From: Jeotgalibacillus salarius
Lineage (GTDB): Bacteria > Bacillota > Bacilli > Bacillales > Jeotgalibacillaceae
Reading direction: 5' to 3'
NCBI RefSeq assembly: GCF_004405125.1
Contig: NZ_SORX01000013.1
Span: 1-56,505 of the forward strand
Length of the DNA: 56,505 bases
Shown here: in pieces, positions 8,487 through 19,030 of the stretch
Layout: each line of letters begins with the position of its first letter
Position numbering within the stretch: the first letter of the stretch is position 1
The notes under the pieces: generated by a model
Seen by the model: the letters and a program-made list of their open reading frames with translations, nothing else
Databases searched by the model: none
What the model was told of the DNA's origin: nothing
Position numbers and translations under genes: made by a program

Positions 8487-9368
8487 GTGCAAACGCAAAA
8501 AAGTTTTCAAAACGTGCAGGAAGGTCGATTGTATCTAGTACCGACACCGATTGGGAATTTAGAAGATATGACTTTCAGGGCGGTTAATATTTTAAAAGAA
8601 GCTGATCTGATTGCGGCAGAAGATACACGTAATTCGAAAAACCTGTGCCGTCATTTTGAGATTGAGACAAAGCTTGTCAGTTATCATGATCATAATAAAG
8701 AAGAAAGCGGACGAAAGCTGATCGCTGATCTTCATGATGGAAAACAAATTGCGCTGGTAACAGATGCAGGCACACCCTGTATTTCGGATCCGGGCTATGA
8801 GCTGGTGAAGCAATGTGTAGAGGAAGGTATAAATGTGATACCGCTACCTGGAGCAAACGCAGCTGTCACAGCATTAATTGCTTCCGGATTAAAGCCGCAG
8901 CCATTTTATTATTACGGCTTCCTGCCCCGTCAGAAAAAAGAGAAACGGGAAGAGCTGGTATTTCTTTCGACAATTCCTGCGACATTTATCCTGTACGAAT
9001 CTCCTCATCGTTTGAAAGAATCGTTAAAAGAAATGCAGGACGCTTTGGGTGCAGATCGCCAAATGGCTGTTTCGCGTGAGCTCACGAAAAAATTTGAAGA
9101 GTTTGTGCGCGGCACTGTAGAGGAGTGTCTGGAATGGGCAGAAACGAATGAGCTGCGCGGTGAATTCTGTCTTGTTGTTGAAGGGGCGAGCCGTGATAAG
9201 TGGCAGCAGGATGAAGAAATCTGGTGGTCTGAGTTATCGCTTACTGAACATGTCGAACACTATATTCAGCAACAATCCATGACGTCTAAAGCAGCGATTA
9301 AAGAAACCGCAAAAGACCGCGGCCTTCCGAAGCGGGATGTCTATCAGGATTATCACGTGGATCACTAA
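8487..9368 (+). CDS. rsmI: 16S rRNA 2'-O-ribose C1402 methyltransferase RsmI
   Basis: A 293-residue tetrapyrrole-methylase-fold enzyme that 2'-O-methylates C1402 in the 16S decoding centre. Motifs: YLVPTPIGNLEDMTFRA at the N-terminus, AAEDTR, LVTDAGTPCISDPG and the GANAAVTALIASG segment. The GTG at 8487 is preferred: AGAGGTG lies 6 bases upstream and the length is within one residue of the B. subtilis protein, while the ATG at 8469 has no ribosome-binding site. It ends the yabB-yazA-rsmI group at a clear terminator. Confidence 0.93.
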   Translation: MQTQKSFQNVQEGRLYLVPTPIGNLEDMTFRAVNILKEADLIAAEDTRNSKNLCRHFEIETKLVSYHDHNKEESGRKLIADLHDGKQIALVTDAGTPCISDPGYELVKQCVEEGINVIPLPGANAAVTALIASGLKPQPFYYYGFLPRQKKEKREELVFLSTIPATFILYESPHRLKESLKEMQDALGADRQMAVSRELTKKFEEFVRGTVEECLEWAETNELRGEFCLVVEGASRDKWQQDEEIWWSELSLTEHVEHYIQQQSMTSKAAIKETAKDRGLPKRDVYQDYHVDH

Positions 9369-9374
9369 CGCTTG

Positions 9375-9400
9375 AGATCACTATAAAAGTGGTCTTTTTT
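9375..9400 (+). terminator. Rho-independent terminator of rsmI
   Basis: AGATCACT and AGTGGTCT (one G-U pair) form a stem with a 5-base loop, followed by six T. Confidence 0.85.
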
Positions 9401-9453
9401 ATTTGAAAAACGCTTCCTAAAGTCGATTGGCAACATGCGCAGTGGGGAAGTCA

Positions 9454-9595
9454 GATGTTGAATAGAAGTGGTTGATGGTAGTATTTTGCGTTGCGATGGT
9501 GGTCAGATGCGTGGTGACGGTCAGATACACCCGGAACGACGGTAACGAACTATGTGCCGATGGTAGTGAAAATAGAATTGACGGCAGTAACTGCC
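9454..9595 (+). repeat. 21-bp-period motif array (GAYGGT core)
   Basis: GAT/GAC followed by GGT/GGC recurs with GG at 9477, 9498, 9519, 9541, 9562 and 9583, i.e. steps of 21, 21, 22, 21 and 21; a weaker GAT-GTT lies 20 bases before the first. The bases between cores are not conserved. The array lies between the converging ends of rsmI and abrB and outside both terminators. No protein-coding signal is seen; frames stay open only because 21 is a multiple of three. Confidence 0.7.
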
Positions 9596-9661
9596 ACCTC
9601 GGACGCAGCTGGCCTGCACTCCTCACCATGTGAGAAGGAACAACTACGGTCTTTTAGGCAG

Positions 9662-9689
9662 AAAAAAACTGCTCCACTAAGGGAGCAGT
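9662..9689 (-). terminator. Rho-independent terminator of abrB
   Basis: On the reverse strand ACTGCTCC and GGAGCAGT form a perfect 8-bp stem followed by seven T. Confidence 0.88.
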
Positions 9690-9704
9690 GACAAATTGTA
9701 TGAA

Positions 9705-9986
9705 TTAAGCACCTTGAAGGTTGCTTTGAATTTCCTTAATAAGCATTTCAGCGCCTTCGCGGCTTAGTACAAGCTTTCCGCCTGCAAGCTTAAGGTTGTC
9801 GTCTGAAACTTCACCAGTAATCTGGCAAGTCATGCTTGGCTTATACTTTTTTAGGATGATTTTTTCGTCATCCACATAGATTTCCAATGCGTCTTTCTCT
9901 GCGATACCCAGCGTACGGCGAAGTTCGATTGGAATAACTACTCTGCCTAATTCGTCTACTTTACGTACAATTCCTGTTGATTTCAT
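9705..9986 (-). CDS. abrB: Transition-state regulator AbrB
   Basis: A 93-residue dimeric or tetrameric DNA-binding protein that represses post-exponential genes and is itself repressed by Spo0A. The N-terminal swapped-hairpin domain (STGIVRKVDELGRVVIPIELRRTL...EIYVDDEKIILKKYKP) is practically identical to B. subtilis, including C54 (MTCQITGEVSDDNLKLAGGKLVLS). It reads opposite to its neighbours, as in B. subtilis, behind its own promoter with two Spo0A boxes. The C-terminal tail (EIQSNLQGA) is shorter than in B. subtilis. Confidence 0.97.
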   Translation of the reverse strand: MKSTGIVRKVDELGRVVIPIELRRTLGIAEKDALEIYVDDEKIILKKYKPSMTCQITGEVSDDNLKLAGGKLVLSREGAEMLIKEIQSNLQGA

Positions 9987-10033
9987 GATTGAAAATCCCC
10001 TCTCAAAGGTTAATTTGTTTTTCTCTCTGTTTT

Positions 10034-10098
10034 TTCGTCAAGTTTCGACATTTTTCTCTCTGTTTTTATATCATACCAACGTTTCCCAAATCAGTCAA
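10034..10098 (-). promoter_or_regulatory. abrB promoter with two downstream Spo0A boxes
   Basis: On the reverse strand TTGACT (10093-10098) and TATGAT (10070-10075) are 17 bp apart. Two 0A boxes follow in the transcribed leader: TGTCGAA (10044-10050) and TGACGAA (10034-10040). The B. subtilis abrB promoter has the same pair of boxes at the same kind of position, where Spo0A-P represses transcription. Repression here is inferred from that match. Confidence 0.8.
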
Positions 10099-10258
10099 TA
10101 CATATTTTCTCCCAAATGTGCACCATATTATACATTAAGAAATACTGCTGTATCAGTGTGTGTGGGTTTTTGAAAATATTACCTTCTACAATATCCACTA
10201 TATCATGTAATAACTGTCAGTGTAAATAGAATTGTTTTGAATTCGAGCTATTTCGTGT

Positions 10259-10287
10259 TTCGACAAAACTTTGCTGATCATTCGACA
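10259..10287 (-). promoter_or_regulatory. Additional pair of Spo0A boxes between abrB and metG
   Basis: Two perfect TGTCGAA boxes (reverse strand) lie at 10259-10265 and 10281-10287, 22 bp apart and in the same orientation. They are upstream of both the abrB promoter (about 165-210 bp) and the metG -35 (36-64 bp). Which gene they serve is open. Confidence 0.55.
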
Positions 10288-10322
10288 AAAATGGGGAGTA
10301 TTTACTTTTAGGGGTGCGCCGG

Positions 10323-10351
10323 TTGCATTCGCATTCTATTTCGGGTATATT
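10323..10351 (+). promoter_or_regulatory. metG promoter
   Basis: TTGCAT (10323-10328) and TATATT (10346-10351) are separated by 17 bp. Only about 55 bases lie between the expected start of transcription and the metG start codon, too few for a T-box leader. Confidence 0.6.
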
Positions 10352-10408
10352 TTTTAGCATATGAATACGCGTCAGAACTGAGTTTCTGAAGCTGATCGAG
10401 GAGGATAA

Positions 10409-12391
<1,983 letters not shown>

Positions 12392-12400
12392 TCCAATGAC

Positions 12401-12434
12401 AGAAGAGGGGAGGATCCATTCCTCTCTTCTTTTT
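12401..12434 (+). terminator. Rho-independent terminator of metG
   Basis: AGAAGAGGGGAGG and CCTCTCTTCT pair with a short loop (GATCCATT) and are followed by T5. Confidence 0.85.
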
Positions 12435-12435
12435 A

Positions 12436-12900
12436 TTTCCACGGGATGTTTAAAAACGCTGATGATCTTCGTCCTGCACTCCGGTCATCATCAGAATTAA
12501 ATCTCTTCAACATTTATGACTGAAAAACCAACCTTCCATAAGTTGAAGTATCTGGTTTTAATATTTCTTATATGTCTTAATTATTACATCTGTGTAACGA
12601 ACTATAACAATAGAAGAAACTCGTCATAATTTTGTGTTTCCGCTGTCATTGGGTCTGATTTTCCAATCAATATTTGTTTATGATAAAAATTATATTGAGA
12701 TAGTCATTTAAGTGGAGAAACATTGATTTGATAATTACTTTGAATTCAAAATAGTTTAATTCAAATATTATTGTTCATTCTTCATATAATCGATCTTTAA
12801 TATTTGATTTAATGTGTTTGTTAATTTGTTAATAGATTGTTACATGGCTGTGATGTATGACATATGGATTTTTAATACACTAAATTTGCTGTGAAGGAGA
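12436..12900. other. Long AT-rich gap between metG and tatD
   Basis: No gene found in 465 bases. The only structure seen is CTGATGAT (12459-12466) with its exact complement ATCATCAG (12487-12494), a hairpin without a T-run. The last 200 bases are strongly AT-rich with repeated TTAAT and TTGTTAAT words and may hold the tatD promoter, but no convincing -35/-10 pair is visible. The corresponding gap in B. subtilis is much shorter as I remember it. Confidence 0.5.
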
Positions 12901-12907
12901 GGATACA

Positions 12908-13675
12908 ATGTTATTCGATACACACGTTCACTTAAATGCGGATCATTTTGAAGAAGATCTTGATGAAGTGATACAGCGCGCAAAGGAAAATGATGTTGAA
13001 TTAATGACGGTTGTAGGGTTTGACCGGAAGACGATCAAAAAGGCAATGGAGCTTGCTGAGACGCACGACTTCATCTATGCCGCAATCGGGTGGCATCCGG
13101 TAGATGCAATTGATATGACTGATGAGGATCTGGAGTGGATTGAAGAACTTGCTGCTCATCCGAAGGTCGTTGCGATTGGAGAAACCGGTCTGGATTACCA
13201 CTGGGATAAGTCACCGCATGATATTCAACAAAAGGCTTTCAGAAAGCAGATTCATTTAGCTAAAAAATTAAAGCTTCCAATTGTGATTCACAATCGTGAA
13301 GCAACACAGGATGTTGTAGATATTCTGAGAGAAGAGCACGCTGAAGAAGTAGGCGGCATTATGCACTGCTACAGCGGAAGTGTTGAAATTGCAAAGCAGT
13401 GTATTGATTTAAACTTCATGATCTCACTTGGCGGACCTGTCACATTTAAAAATGCAAAGAAGCCGAAAGAAGTGGCTGAAGAAATTGATCTTAAGCATCT
13501 GCTGATTGAAACAGATGCGCCGTTCTTAGCGCCGCATCCCAATCGCGGCAAGCGGAATGAGCCTGCATATGTGAAGCTGGTTGCGGAACAAATTGCTGAA
13601 TTAAAAGGCATTTCTTACGAAGAAGTTGGAAAACGTACGACAGAAAACGCAAAAAAAATTTATCAGCTGAAATAA
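12908..13675 (+). CDS. tatD: TatD family metal-dependent DNase
   Basis: A 255-residue TIM-barrel hydrolase, B. subtilis YabD. Metal ligands are visible in HVHLN at residues 6-8, GETGLDYH (E near 94), VIHNREA, HCYSG and ETDAPFLAPHP. TatD enzymes act as metal-dependent 3'-5' exonucleases in DNA repair and RNA quality control. The start follows AAGGAGAGGATACA. The gene is followed by yabE and rnmV as in B. subtilis. Confidence 0.94.
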   Translation: MLFDTHVHLNADHFEEDLDEVIQRAKENDVELMTVVGFDRKTIKKAMELAETHDFIYAAIGWHPVDAIDMTDEDLEWIEELAAHPKVVAIGETGLDYHWDKSPHDIQQKAFRKQIHLAKKLKLPIVIHNREATQDVVDILREEHAEEVGGIMHCYSGSVEIAKQCIDLNFMISLGGPVTFKNAKKPKEVAEEIDLKHLLIETDAPFLAPHPNRGKRNEPAYVKLVAEQIAELKGISYEEVGKRTTENAKKIYQLK

Positions 13676-13759
13676 ATAATGATAAGCATTAGGGATTTAG
13701 GAGCACGTTTGTACGACACCTTTTGCGTAACACCAACGATCGGTTGTCGATAAAAAAAC

Positions 13760-13776
13760 CTTTTCAGACTGAAAAG
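13760..13776 (-). terminator. Reverse-strand terminator-like hairpin before yabE
   Basis: CTTTTCAG-A-CTGAAAAG is a near-perfect hairpin. On the reverse strand it is followed by GG and a run of seven T, so it would stop transcription coming from yabE on the antisense strand. On the forward strand no T-run follows. Confidence 0.45.
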
Positions 13777-13786
13777 CCGTCTGCAT

Positions 13787-13828
13787 AATTGGGACATATC
13801 TCCCCTGCGCAGGGATAATGTCTCAATT
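13787..13828. promoter_or_regulatory. Large inverted repeat upstream of the yabE promoter
   Basis: The arms AATTGGGACAT and ATGTCTCAATT enclose a fully palindromic dodecamer CCCTGCGCAGGG. It ends 8 bases before the -35. The lack of a T-run argues against a terminator, so an operator or a transcript-end stabiliser for tatD is more likely. Confidence 0.45.
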
Positions 13829-13835
13829 TCAAAGG

Positions 13836-13865
13836 TTGACAATCTGTTCGGATAGTCTTTATAAT
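13836..13865 (+). promoter_or_regulatory. SigA-type promoter of yabE
   Basis: A perfect TTGACA (13836-13841) and a perfect TATAAT (13860-13865) are 18 bp apart, 26 bases before the ATG. Confidence 0.75.
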
Positions 13866-13891
13866 CACTCGGAGTAAAGGAGGAGTTTTTC

Positions 13892-15169
13892 ATGCAATCA
13901 GAAAATAACATGAAAAACCTGTTTCCAAAGTCTATGAGTAAGAGGAACTGGGTCTATTCTTTAGTAACTTTAACCGTATTTGTTTTAGTTGTTGGTTTCC
14001 TTTTTCAGGAAGGTATGAAAAAGACTGTAGCCCTTTCCTTAAATGGTGAAGAGCAATTGGTGCGCACAAACGCTGCCACTGTTGAAGATATATTTGCAGA
14101 GCTAGAAATGGATATTCACTCAGAGGACTATTTATACCCCTCGGGCGATACGGAGATCTATCATGATATGACCGTACGCTGGAGAGCGGCGAAACAGGTG
14201 TCATTTGATTTAGGCGGAGAGACGCAGGAAATCATGACAAATGCACAAACCGTAGGAGAGTTCCTGCGTAAAGAACAGTTAGAAGTAAGTGATGTGGACA
14301 AGCTGTCACATTCATTGGATGAAAGTATTGAGGAAGATATGGCCCTTTCTCTTGAAAAAGCATTCGCATGGACGCTTGTAAATGGGACTGACAAAGAAGA
14401 GATTTGGTCGACTTCGATCACCGTCGCTGACTTTTTAAAACAGCAGGAAATTAAGCTGGATCAAGATGATCGGGTAGAACCATCTGAAGACACAATGTTG
14501 ACGGAGGGCGCTACTGTGAAGATCGTCCACGTTGATAAGGTCACCGATGTGGTGGAAGAAAAGAAAAACTTCAGTGTGGAACAGAAAAATGACAATACAA
14601 TAGCCGAAGGTTCTGAAAAAGTTGTTCAGGAAGGCGAAGAAGGTCTGATTGAAAAAACATACGAAGTTGTAAAAGAAAACGGAAAAGAAGTATCCCGTGA
14701 TCTGAAAGCAGAAAAAACTGTAAAAGAAAGCAAAAATAAAGTTGTCGCGATCGGCACGAAGAAACCTGTCGTTGCCAGCGTTCCACGTGAAACAACTAAA
14801 AAAGCTGTCGCAGCATCATCATCTTCAGCTCAGTCGTCGCAGCCTGCTCAGACAGCAGCTGCTTCATCAGCGCCATCCGGCCGTGAGATGACGATGTCTT
14901 CAACAGCCTACACAGCTTCATGTGCCGGATGTTCAGGTATTACTGCAACCGGTATTAATCTGATTGCAAACCCAGGGATGAAAGTAATCGCAGTGGATCC
15001 TTCAGTGATTCCACTTGGTTCAAGAGTCTATGTCGAAGGTTATGGCTATGCAATTGCCGGAGACACTGGTGGCGCAATTAAAGGAAATAAAATCGATATC
15101 TTTATTCCAGATCGTGCTTCAGCACTGGCCTGGGGTAACAGAACAGTAAAAGTGACGGTTATGCCGTAA
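13892..15169 (+). CDS. yabE: YabE: cell-wall protein with DUF348, G5 and 3D domains
   Basis: A 425-residue wall-modifying protein of the RpfB/Sps type. An N-terminal membrane anchor spans about residues 19-35. Three DUF348 repeats follow (about 36-210), then a G5 domain (about 215-290), a Ser/Ala-rich linker (about 305-330) and a C-terminal 3D domain, the catalytic lytic-transglycosylase-like module, with its conserved Asp residues in AVDPSVIPLG, AGDTGG and KIDIF. It likely acts outside the membrane on peptidoglycan. RBS AAAGGAGG. In B. subtilis yabE is repressed by an antisense RNA under SigX/SigM; the reverse-strand hairpin upstream would fit such an RNA ending here. Confidence 0.93.
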   Translation: MQSENNMKNLFPKSMSKRNWVYSLVTLTVFVLVVGFLFQEGMKKTVALSLNGEEQLVRTNAATVEDIFAELEMDIHSEDYLYPSGDTEIYHDMTVRWRAAKQVSFDLGGETQEIMTNAQTVGEFLRKEQLEVSDVDKLSHSLDESIEEDMALSLEKAFAWTLVNGTDKEEIWSTSITVADFLKQQEIKLDQDDRVEPSEDTMLTEGATVKIVHVDKVTDVVEEKKNFSVEQKNDNTIAEGSEKVVQEGEEGLIEKTYEVVKENGKEVSRDLKAEKTVKESKNKVVAIGTKKPVVASVPRETTKKAVAASSSSAQSSQPAQTAAASSAPSGREMTMSSTAYTASCAGCSGITATGINLIANPGMKVIAVDPSVIPLGSRVYVEGYGYAIAGDTGGAIKGNKIDIFIPDRASALAWGNRTVKVTVMP

Positions 15170-15234
15170 TTGCTTTTAAAGAAAAACTGAAACATAATCG
15201 ATATGTTTAACAGAAAAGAAGCAGAATGCAATTT

Positions 15235-15358
15235 GAGGTGAACGGAGCGGAAGGGGGTGACTCCAGCATGAGAAGCGTGCTAGCTGAGACCCCGCAGCGC
15301 GAAGCGCGAGGAGGCTTAGCGCACGCCATGCGGAAAGCATCCCCCTGTAGCGAAGTGA
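15235..15358 (+). repeat. Dispersed repeat, GAGACCCCGC family, copy 3
   Basis: It contains GCGGAAGGGGGTGACTCCAGC, then CTGAGACCCCGC, GCGAAGCGCGAGGAGGCTTAG, ATGCGGAAAGCATCCCCCTGTAGCG in the same order as copies 1 and 2. GCGCGAAGCGC is itself a hairpin. The outer ends (AGCGGAAGGGGG / CCCCCTGTAGCG) are partly complementary. It sits between the yabE stop codon and the terminator that follows. The 67-codon ORF over it is a shadow. Confidence 0.7.
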
Positions 15359-15371
15359 ACCGGTTCAAGAG

Positions 15372-15401
15372 GCTGAGACACATTTGTCCCAGCTTCTTTT
15401 T
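15372..15401 (+). terminator. Rho-independent terminator between yabE and rnmV
   Basis: GCTGAGACA and TGTCCCAGC form a 9-bp stem with one mismatch and a 4-base loop, followed by TTCTTTTT. Confidence 0.7.
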
Positions 15402-15430
15402 GTGCGTTCAAAACTATTTTCAGCTATAAT
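15400..15430 (+). promoter_or_regulatory. Probable rnmV-rsmA promoter
   Basis: A perfect TATAAT (15425-15430) lies 30 bases before the rnmV ATG. The -35 is poor (TTGTGC at 15400-15405 with 19-bp spacing). Confidence 0.4.
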
Positions 15431-15459
15431 GAAGCACAGAAACCATTTCGGAGGATGTC

Positions 15460-16891
<1,432 letters not shown>

Positions 16892-16894
16892 TGA

Positions 16895-16923
16895 AAACTC
16901 CGGTGGATGCCGGAGTTTTTTTA
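16895..16923 (+). terminator. Rho-independent terminator of rnmV-rsmA
   Basis: AACTCCGG and CCGGAGTT form a perfect 8-bp stem with a 6-base loop and seven T. Confidence 0.88.
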
Positions 16924-16955
16924 ATTGGGGTGAGGTTGATTTACGGCCGGGCATT

Positions 16956-16984
16956 CACCCTTACACAGGCATGTGCATATAGTA
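16956..16984 (+). promoter_or_regulatory. SigK-type promoter of yabG
   Basis: CACC (16956-16959) and GCATATAGTA (16975-16984) are separated by 15 bp and fit the mother-cell SigK consensus (AC, then CATA-N3-TA). yabG is SigK-dependent in B. subtilis. The -10 is 33 bases before the start codon. Confidence 0.65.
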
Positions 16985-17016
16985 ACTTCATGAGCCGGAT
17001 GGGAGGGTGAGCGCCG

Positions 17017-17868
17017 GTGGAGTGGATCAATCAGCTGGTCGGAAGGAAATCGTACGGTTGTGATGTGATTTTTGTAGTAGCGGGTATTGAGGAACGCGAA
17101 GGCGGAGAATATGCCATTTTATACGGCAGAGACATCAGGCTCGTTGCAGATGCCCCGATAGAAGATTTAGAGCTGATGGATGAAAACCGTCTGGAAGAAG
17201 AAGACCAGCAAATGAGAAAAATGAAAGAGAACAGGGATAAAGCCGCTGAAAAGGAAAGGAAGTCTGACGCTCTTTCATTTCATTTGCCGGGTCGTGTGCT
17301 CCATCTGGACGGCGACGAGCGGTATTTAAAAAAATGCCTTAAAATCTACAAAGACGCGAATGTGCCTCACATTGGCGTTCATTGTCCGGAAAAGGAAATG
17401 GCGGATCGTATAGAGGCGCTGATTATCCGATATCAGCCTCAAATCCTCGTCCTAACGGGTCACGACGCCTATTTGCCTGCTCAGGGTAAGAAAATTGAAT
17501 TGCAGGCTTACCGGCACTCGTCTTCTTTTGTCAATGCTGTAAAAAATGCACGTAAGATTGTGCCGCATCTTGATCAGCTCGTCATATTTGCCGGTGCCTG
17601 CCAGTCGCATTTTGAATCTTTGATTTATGCCGGTGCGAACATGGCCAGTTCACCGCTTCGTGTAAATATTCACGCGCTTGACCCTGCCTATGCTGCAAGT
17701 GTCATTAGCTATACATCGATTCATTCTATGTTTACGGTAGAAAATATCCTTCCGCACACACTTGCCGATGACAGTGGAATTGGCGGTTTTGAAACGCGTG
17801 GGGTGTTAAGAGTTGGGATGCCTTATAAGAAAGAAATGTATATTGAGGCACAAAACGACAGCAAATAA
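17017..17868 (+). CDS. yabG: Sporulation-specific protease YabG
   Basis: A 283-residue mother-cell protease (family U57) that cuts spore-coat proteins such as SpoIVA, SafA and YeeK, allowing coat cross-linking. The conserved core VPHIGVHCPEKEMADR...PQILVLTGHDAY and the segments FAGACQSHFESLIYAGANMASSP and SVISYTSIHSMFTVENILPHT are as in B. subtilis; H and C residues in these blocks are the likely catalytic groups. It starts at GTG 17017 behind GGGAGGGTGAG. The SigK-type promoter upstream fits late mother-cell expression. Confidence 0.93.
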   Translation: MEWINQLVGRKSYGCDVIFVVAGIEEREGGEYAILYGRDIRLVADAPIEDLELMDENRLEEEDQQMRKMKENRDKAAEKERKSDALSFHLPGRVLHLDGDERYLKKCLKIYKDANVPHIGVHCPEKEMADRIEALIIRYQPQILVLTGHDAYLPAQGKKIELQAYRHSSSFVNAVKNARKIVPHLDQLVIFAGACQSHFESLIYAGANMASSPLRVNIHALDPAYAASVISYTSIHSMFTVENILPHTLADDSGIGGFETRGVLRVGMPYKKEMYIEAQNDSK

Positions 17869-17890
17869 GCATTTTGCCGGAATAAAAACA

Positions 17891-17960
17891 TTGACATCCA
17901 GTTGTGAGAATTGATAAAATGAATATTTTATTTGACCAAAACGTAATAATTTGGTACACT
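17891..17960 (+). promoter_or_regulatory. Tandem SigA promoters of veg
   Basis: The proximal promoter is TTGACC (17932-17937) with TACACT (17955-17960) at 17 bp. An upstream one is TTGACA (17891-17896) with TAAAAT (17915-17920) at 18 bp. B. subtilis veg also has two promoters, one of them among its strongest. Confidence 0.7.
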
Positions 17961-17983
17961 AATGTCAGTGAGGTGGAAGCAGA

Positions 17984-18247
17984 ATGCCAAAAACGTTAGC
18001 TGATATTAAGAAAGCACTTGATGTGAATCTTGGAAAACGTCTGTTGTTAAAAGCCAATGGTGGAAGACGCAAGACAATTGAGCGTTCAGGAGTTTTAACT
18101 GAAACATATCCCTCAATTTTTATTGTGGAACTTGATCAGGATGAAAACGCTTTTGAACGGGTATCATATAGCTACACCGATGTACTAACCGAATCTGTTG
18201 AACTTACTTTTATTGAAGAAGGTTCTGAAGCAGTAAGCGTAAGCTAA
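17984..18247 (+). CDS. veg: Veg protein (biofilm stimulator)
   Basis: An 87-residue small cytoplasmic protein very close to B. subtilis Veg: [28 protein letters not shown] and [14 protein letters not shown] are nearly the same. Veg stimulates biofilm matrix genes through SinR, probably indirectly, in B. subtilis; otherwise the biochemical role is unknown. The RBS is GAGGTGG. It is monocistronic between tandem promoters and a very strong terminator. Confidence 0.96.
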   Translation: MPKTLADIKKALDVNLGKRLLLKANGGRRKTIERSGVLTETYPSIFIVELDQDENAFERVSYSYTDVLTESVELTFIEEGSEAVSVS

Positions 18248-18270
18248 TGAAATCATTATGATTTTTTTAT

Positions 18271-18323
18271 GGGCGGTCTGCGCGGCTAACTGATTAACAG
18301 TTAGCCGCGCAGACCGCCTTTTT
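18271..18323 (+). terminator. Strong terminator of veg
   Basis: A perfect GC-rich stem of about 20 bp (beginning GGCGGTCTGCGCGG) with a 7-base loop GATTAAC and a T5 tail. Confidence 0.9.
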
Positions 18324-18454
18324 GTATATCTCAGTAGATGATCAGACATCTATGGTTAAAATCTCGAGTAAAACATCATCCATAATCTGCATAGCATAGT
18401 TAAATCTAATTTGAGGTAAGTTATAGAGGCATGACCAAAAAGGGGATGACAAAC

Positions 18455-18640
18455 ATGAGCAGAAGAAGAGGCGTAATGTCAGATCGGCTCAAGGAAGAAG
18501 TCGCCAAAGAACTTGGGATCTATGATACGGTTCAGCAGGAAGGCTGGGGCGGAATCAAATCCCGGGATGCCGGTAACATGGTAAAGCGGGCCATAGAAAT
18601 GGCAGAGCGTCAGCTGGGAGACCAGTCTGAACCACGTTAA
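18455..18640 (+). CDS. sspF: Alpha/beta-type small acid-soluble spore protein SspF
   Basis: A 61-residue protein of the alpha/beta SASP type, made in the forespore; it coats spore DNA and protects it. The protein begins [25 protein letters not shown] and has the conserved [20 protein letters not shown] block. The length equals B. subtilis SspF when started at the ATG at 18455, which has AAGGGGATGAC in front; an ATG at 18431 is also open but adds eight residues not found in the family. A SigG promoter is expected but I could not identify one with confidence. Confidence 0.93.
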   Translation: MSRRRGVMSDRLKEEVAKELGIYDTVQQEGWGGIKSRDAGNMVKRAIEMAERQLGDQSEPR

Positions 18641-18662
18641 CCGGGGTACATGCAAAAGAAGA

Positions 18663-18692
18663 ACCGTCTGGCTCATGCCGGGCGGTTTTTTT
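18663..18692 (+). terminator. Rho-independent terminator of sspF
   Basis: ACCGTCTGG and CCGGGCGGT pair over 9 positions (two G-U) and are followed by seven T. Confidence 0.85.
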
Positions 18693-18730
18693 ATGGATTG
18701 CGAGTGCTGCTTGCTCGCATACGAAAACAA

Positions 18731-18886
18731 GGTCATTTTTATGGTTTTTGAGGTCATATTTCATGATTTTCGGATCATATCTGCCCCATCTCGGGTCACA
18801 TAATCTTAAACCTCAAATTGTGAGATCACATTCTCAAAAACCTGGGTCAGATCTGAGAGAATTAAGGTCACATTTTGCTCACTCCC
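18731..18886 (+). repeat. 21-bp-period motif array (GRTCAY core)
   Basis: Seven copies of GGTCA/GATCA start at 18731, 18752, 18773, 18794, 18824, 18845 and 18866: every step is 21 except one of 30. The core extends to GRTCAYAT in several units, and units often end in CG; the middle is variable. The array follows the sspF terminator and leads directly into the GGTCATAAGCC repeat cluster. No coding signal. Confidence 0.8.
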
Positions 18887-18906
18887 GCCTTCCAGTTTTC
18901 TTGTGA

Positions 18907-19030
18907 CCCAGTTCCAGGCGCTAGCTCCTCGGGTCATAAGCCAAGCAGCAAAAAAAGGGTAAGAGCCCCCTTTGCCCTCTCCGCGTCTTATGCCTGTCGG
19001 ACCTAAACGGGCGCTTCCACTTTTCTGTTT
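18907..19030 (+). repeat. GGTCATAAGCC dispersed repeat, unit A
   Basis: This is the first of three tandem units. It reads CCAGTTCCAGG, CTCGGGTCATAAGCC, a variable centre, GTCTTATGCCTGTCGG and GGGCGCTTCCACTTTTCTG. CATAAG and CTTATG are complementary, giving a hairpin. The 101 bases from 18930 are almost identical to unit C (three substitutions and one A more). Confidence 0.75.

Noticed and set aside
9417-9629. Reverse-strand ORF with LPS heptads over the 9.45-kb array
   Set aside because: Same artefact of a 21-bp period; no ribosome-binding site, and it lies beyond the abrB terminator.
15226-15429. A 67-codon forward ORF after yabE
   Set aside because: It consists entirely of the dispersed repeat and the following terminator; the same repeat at 7 kb is not open in this frame.
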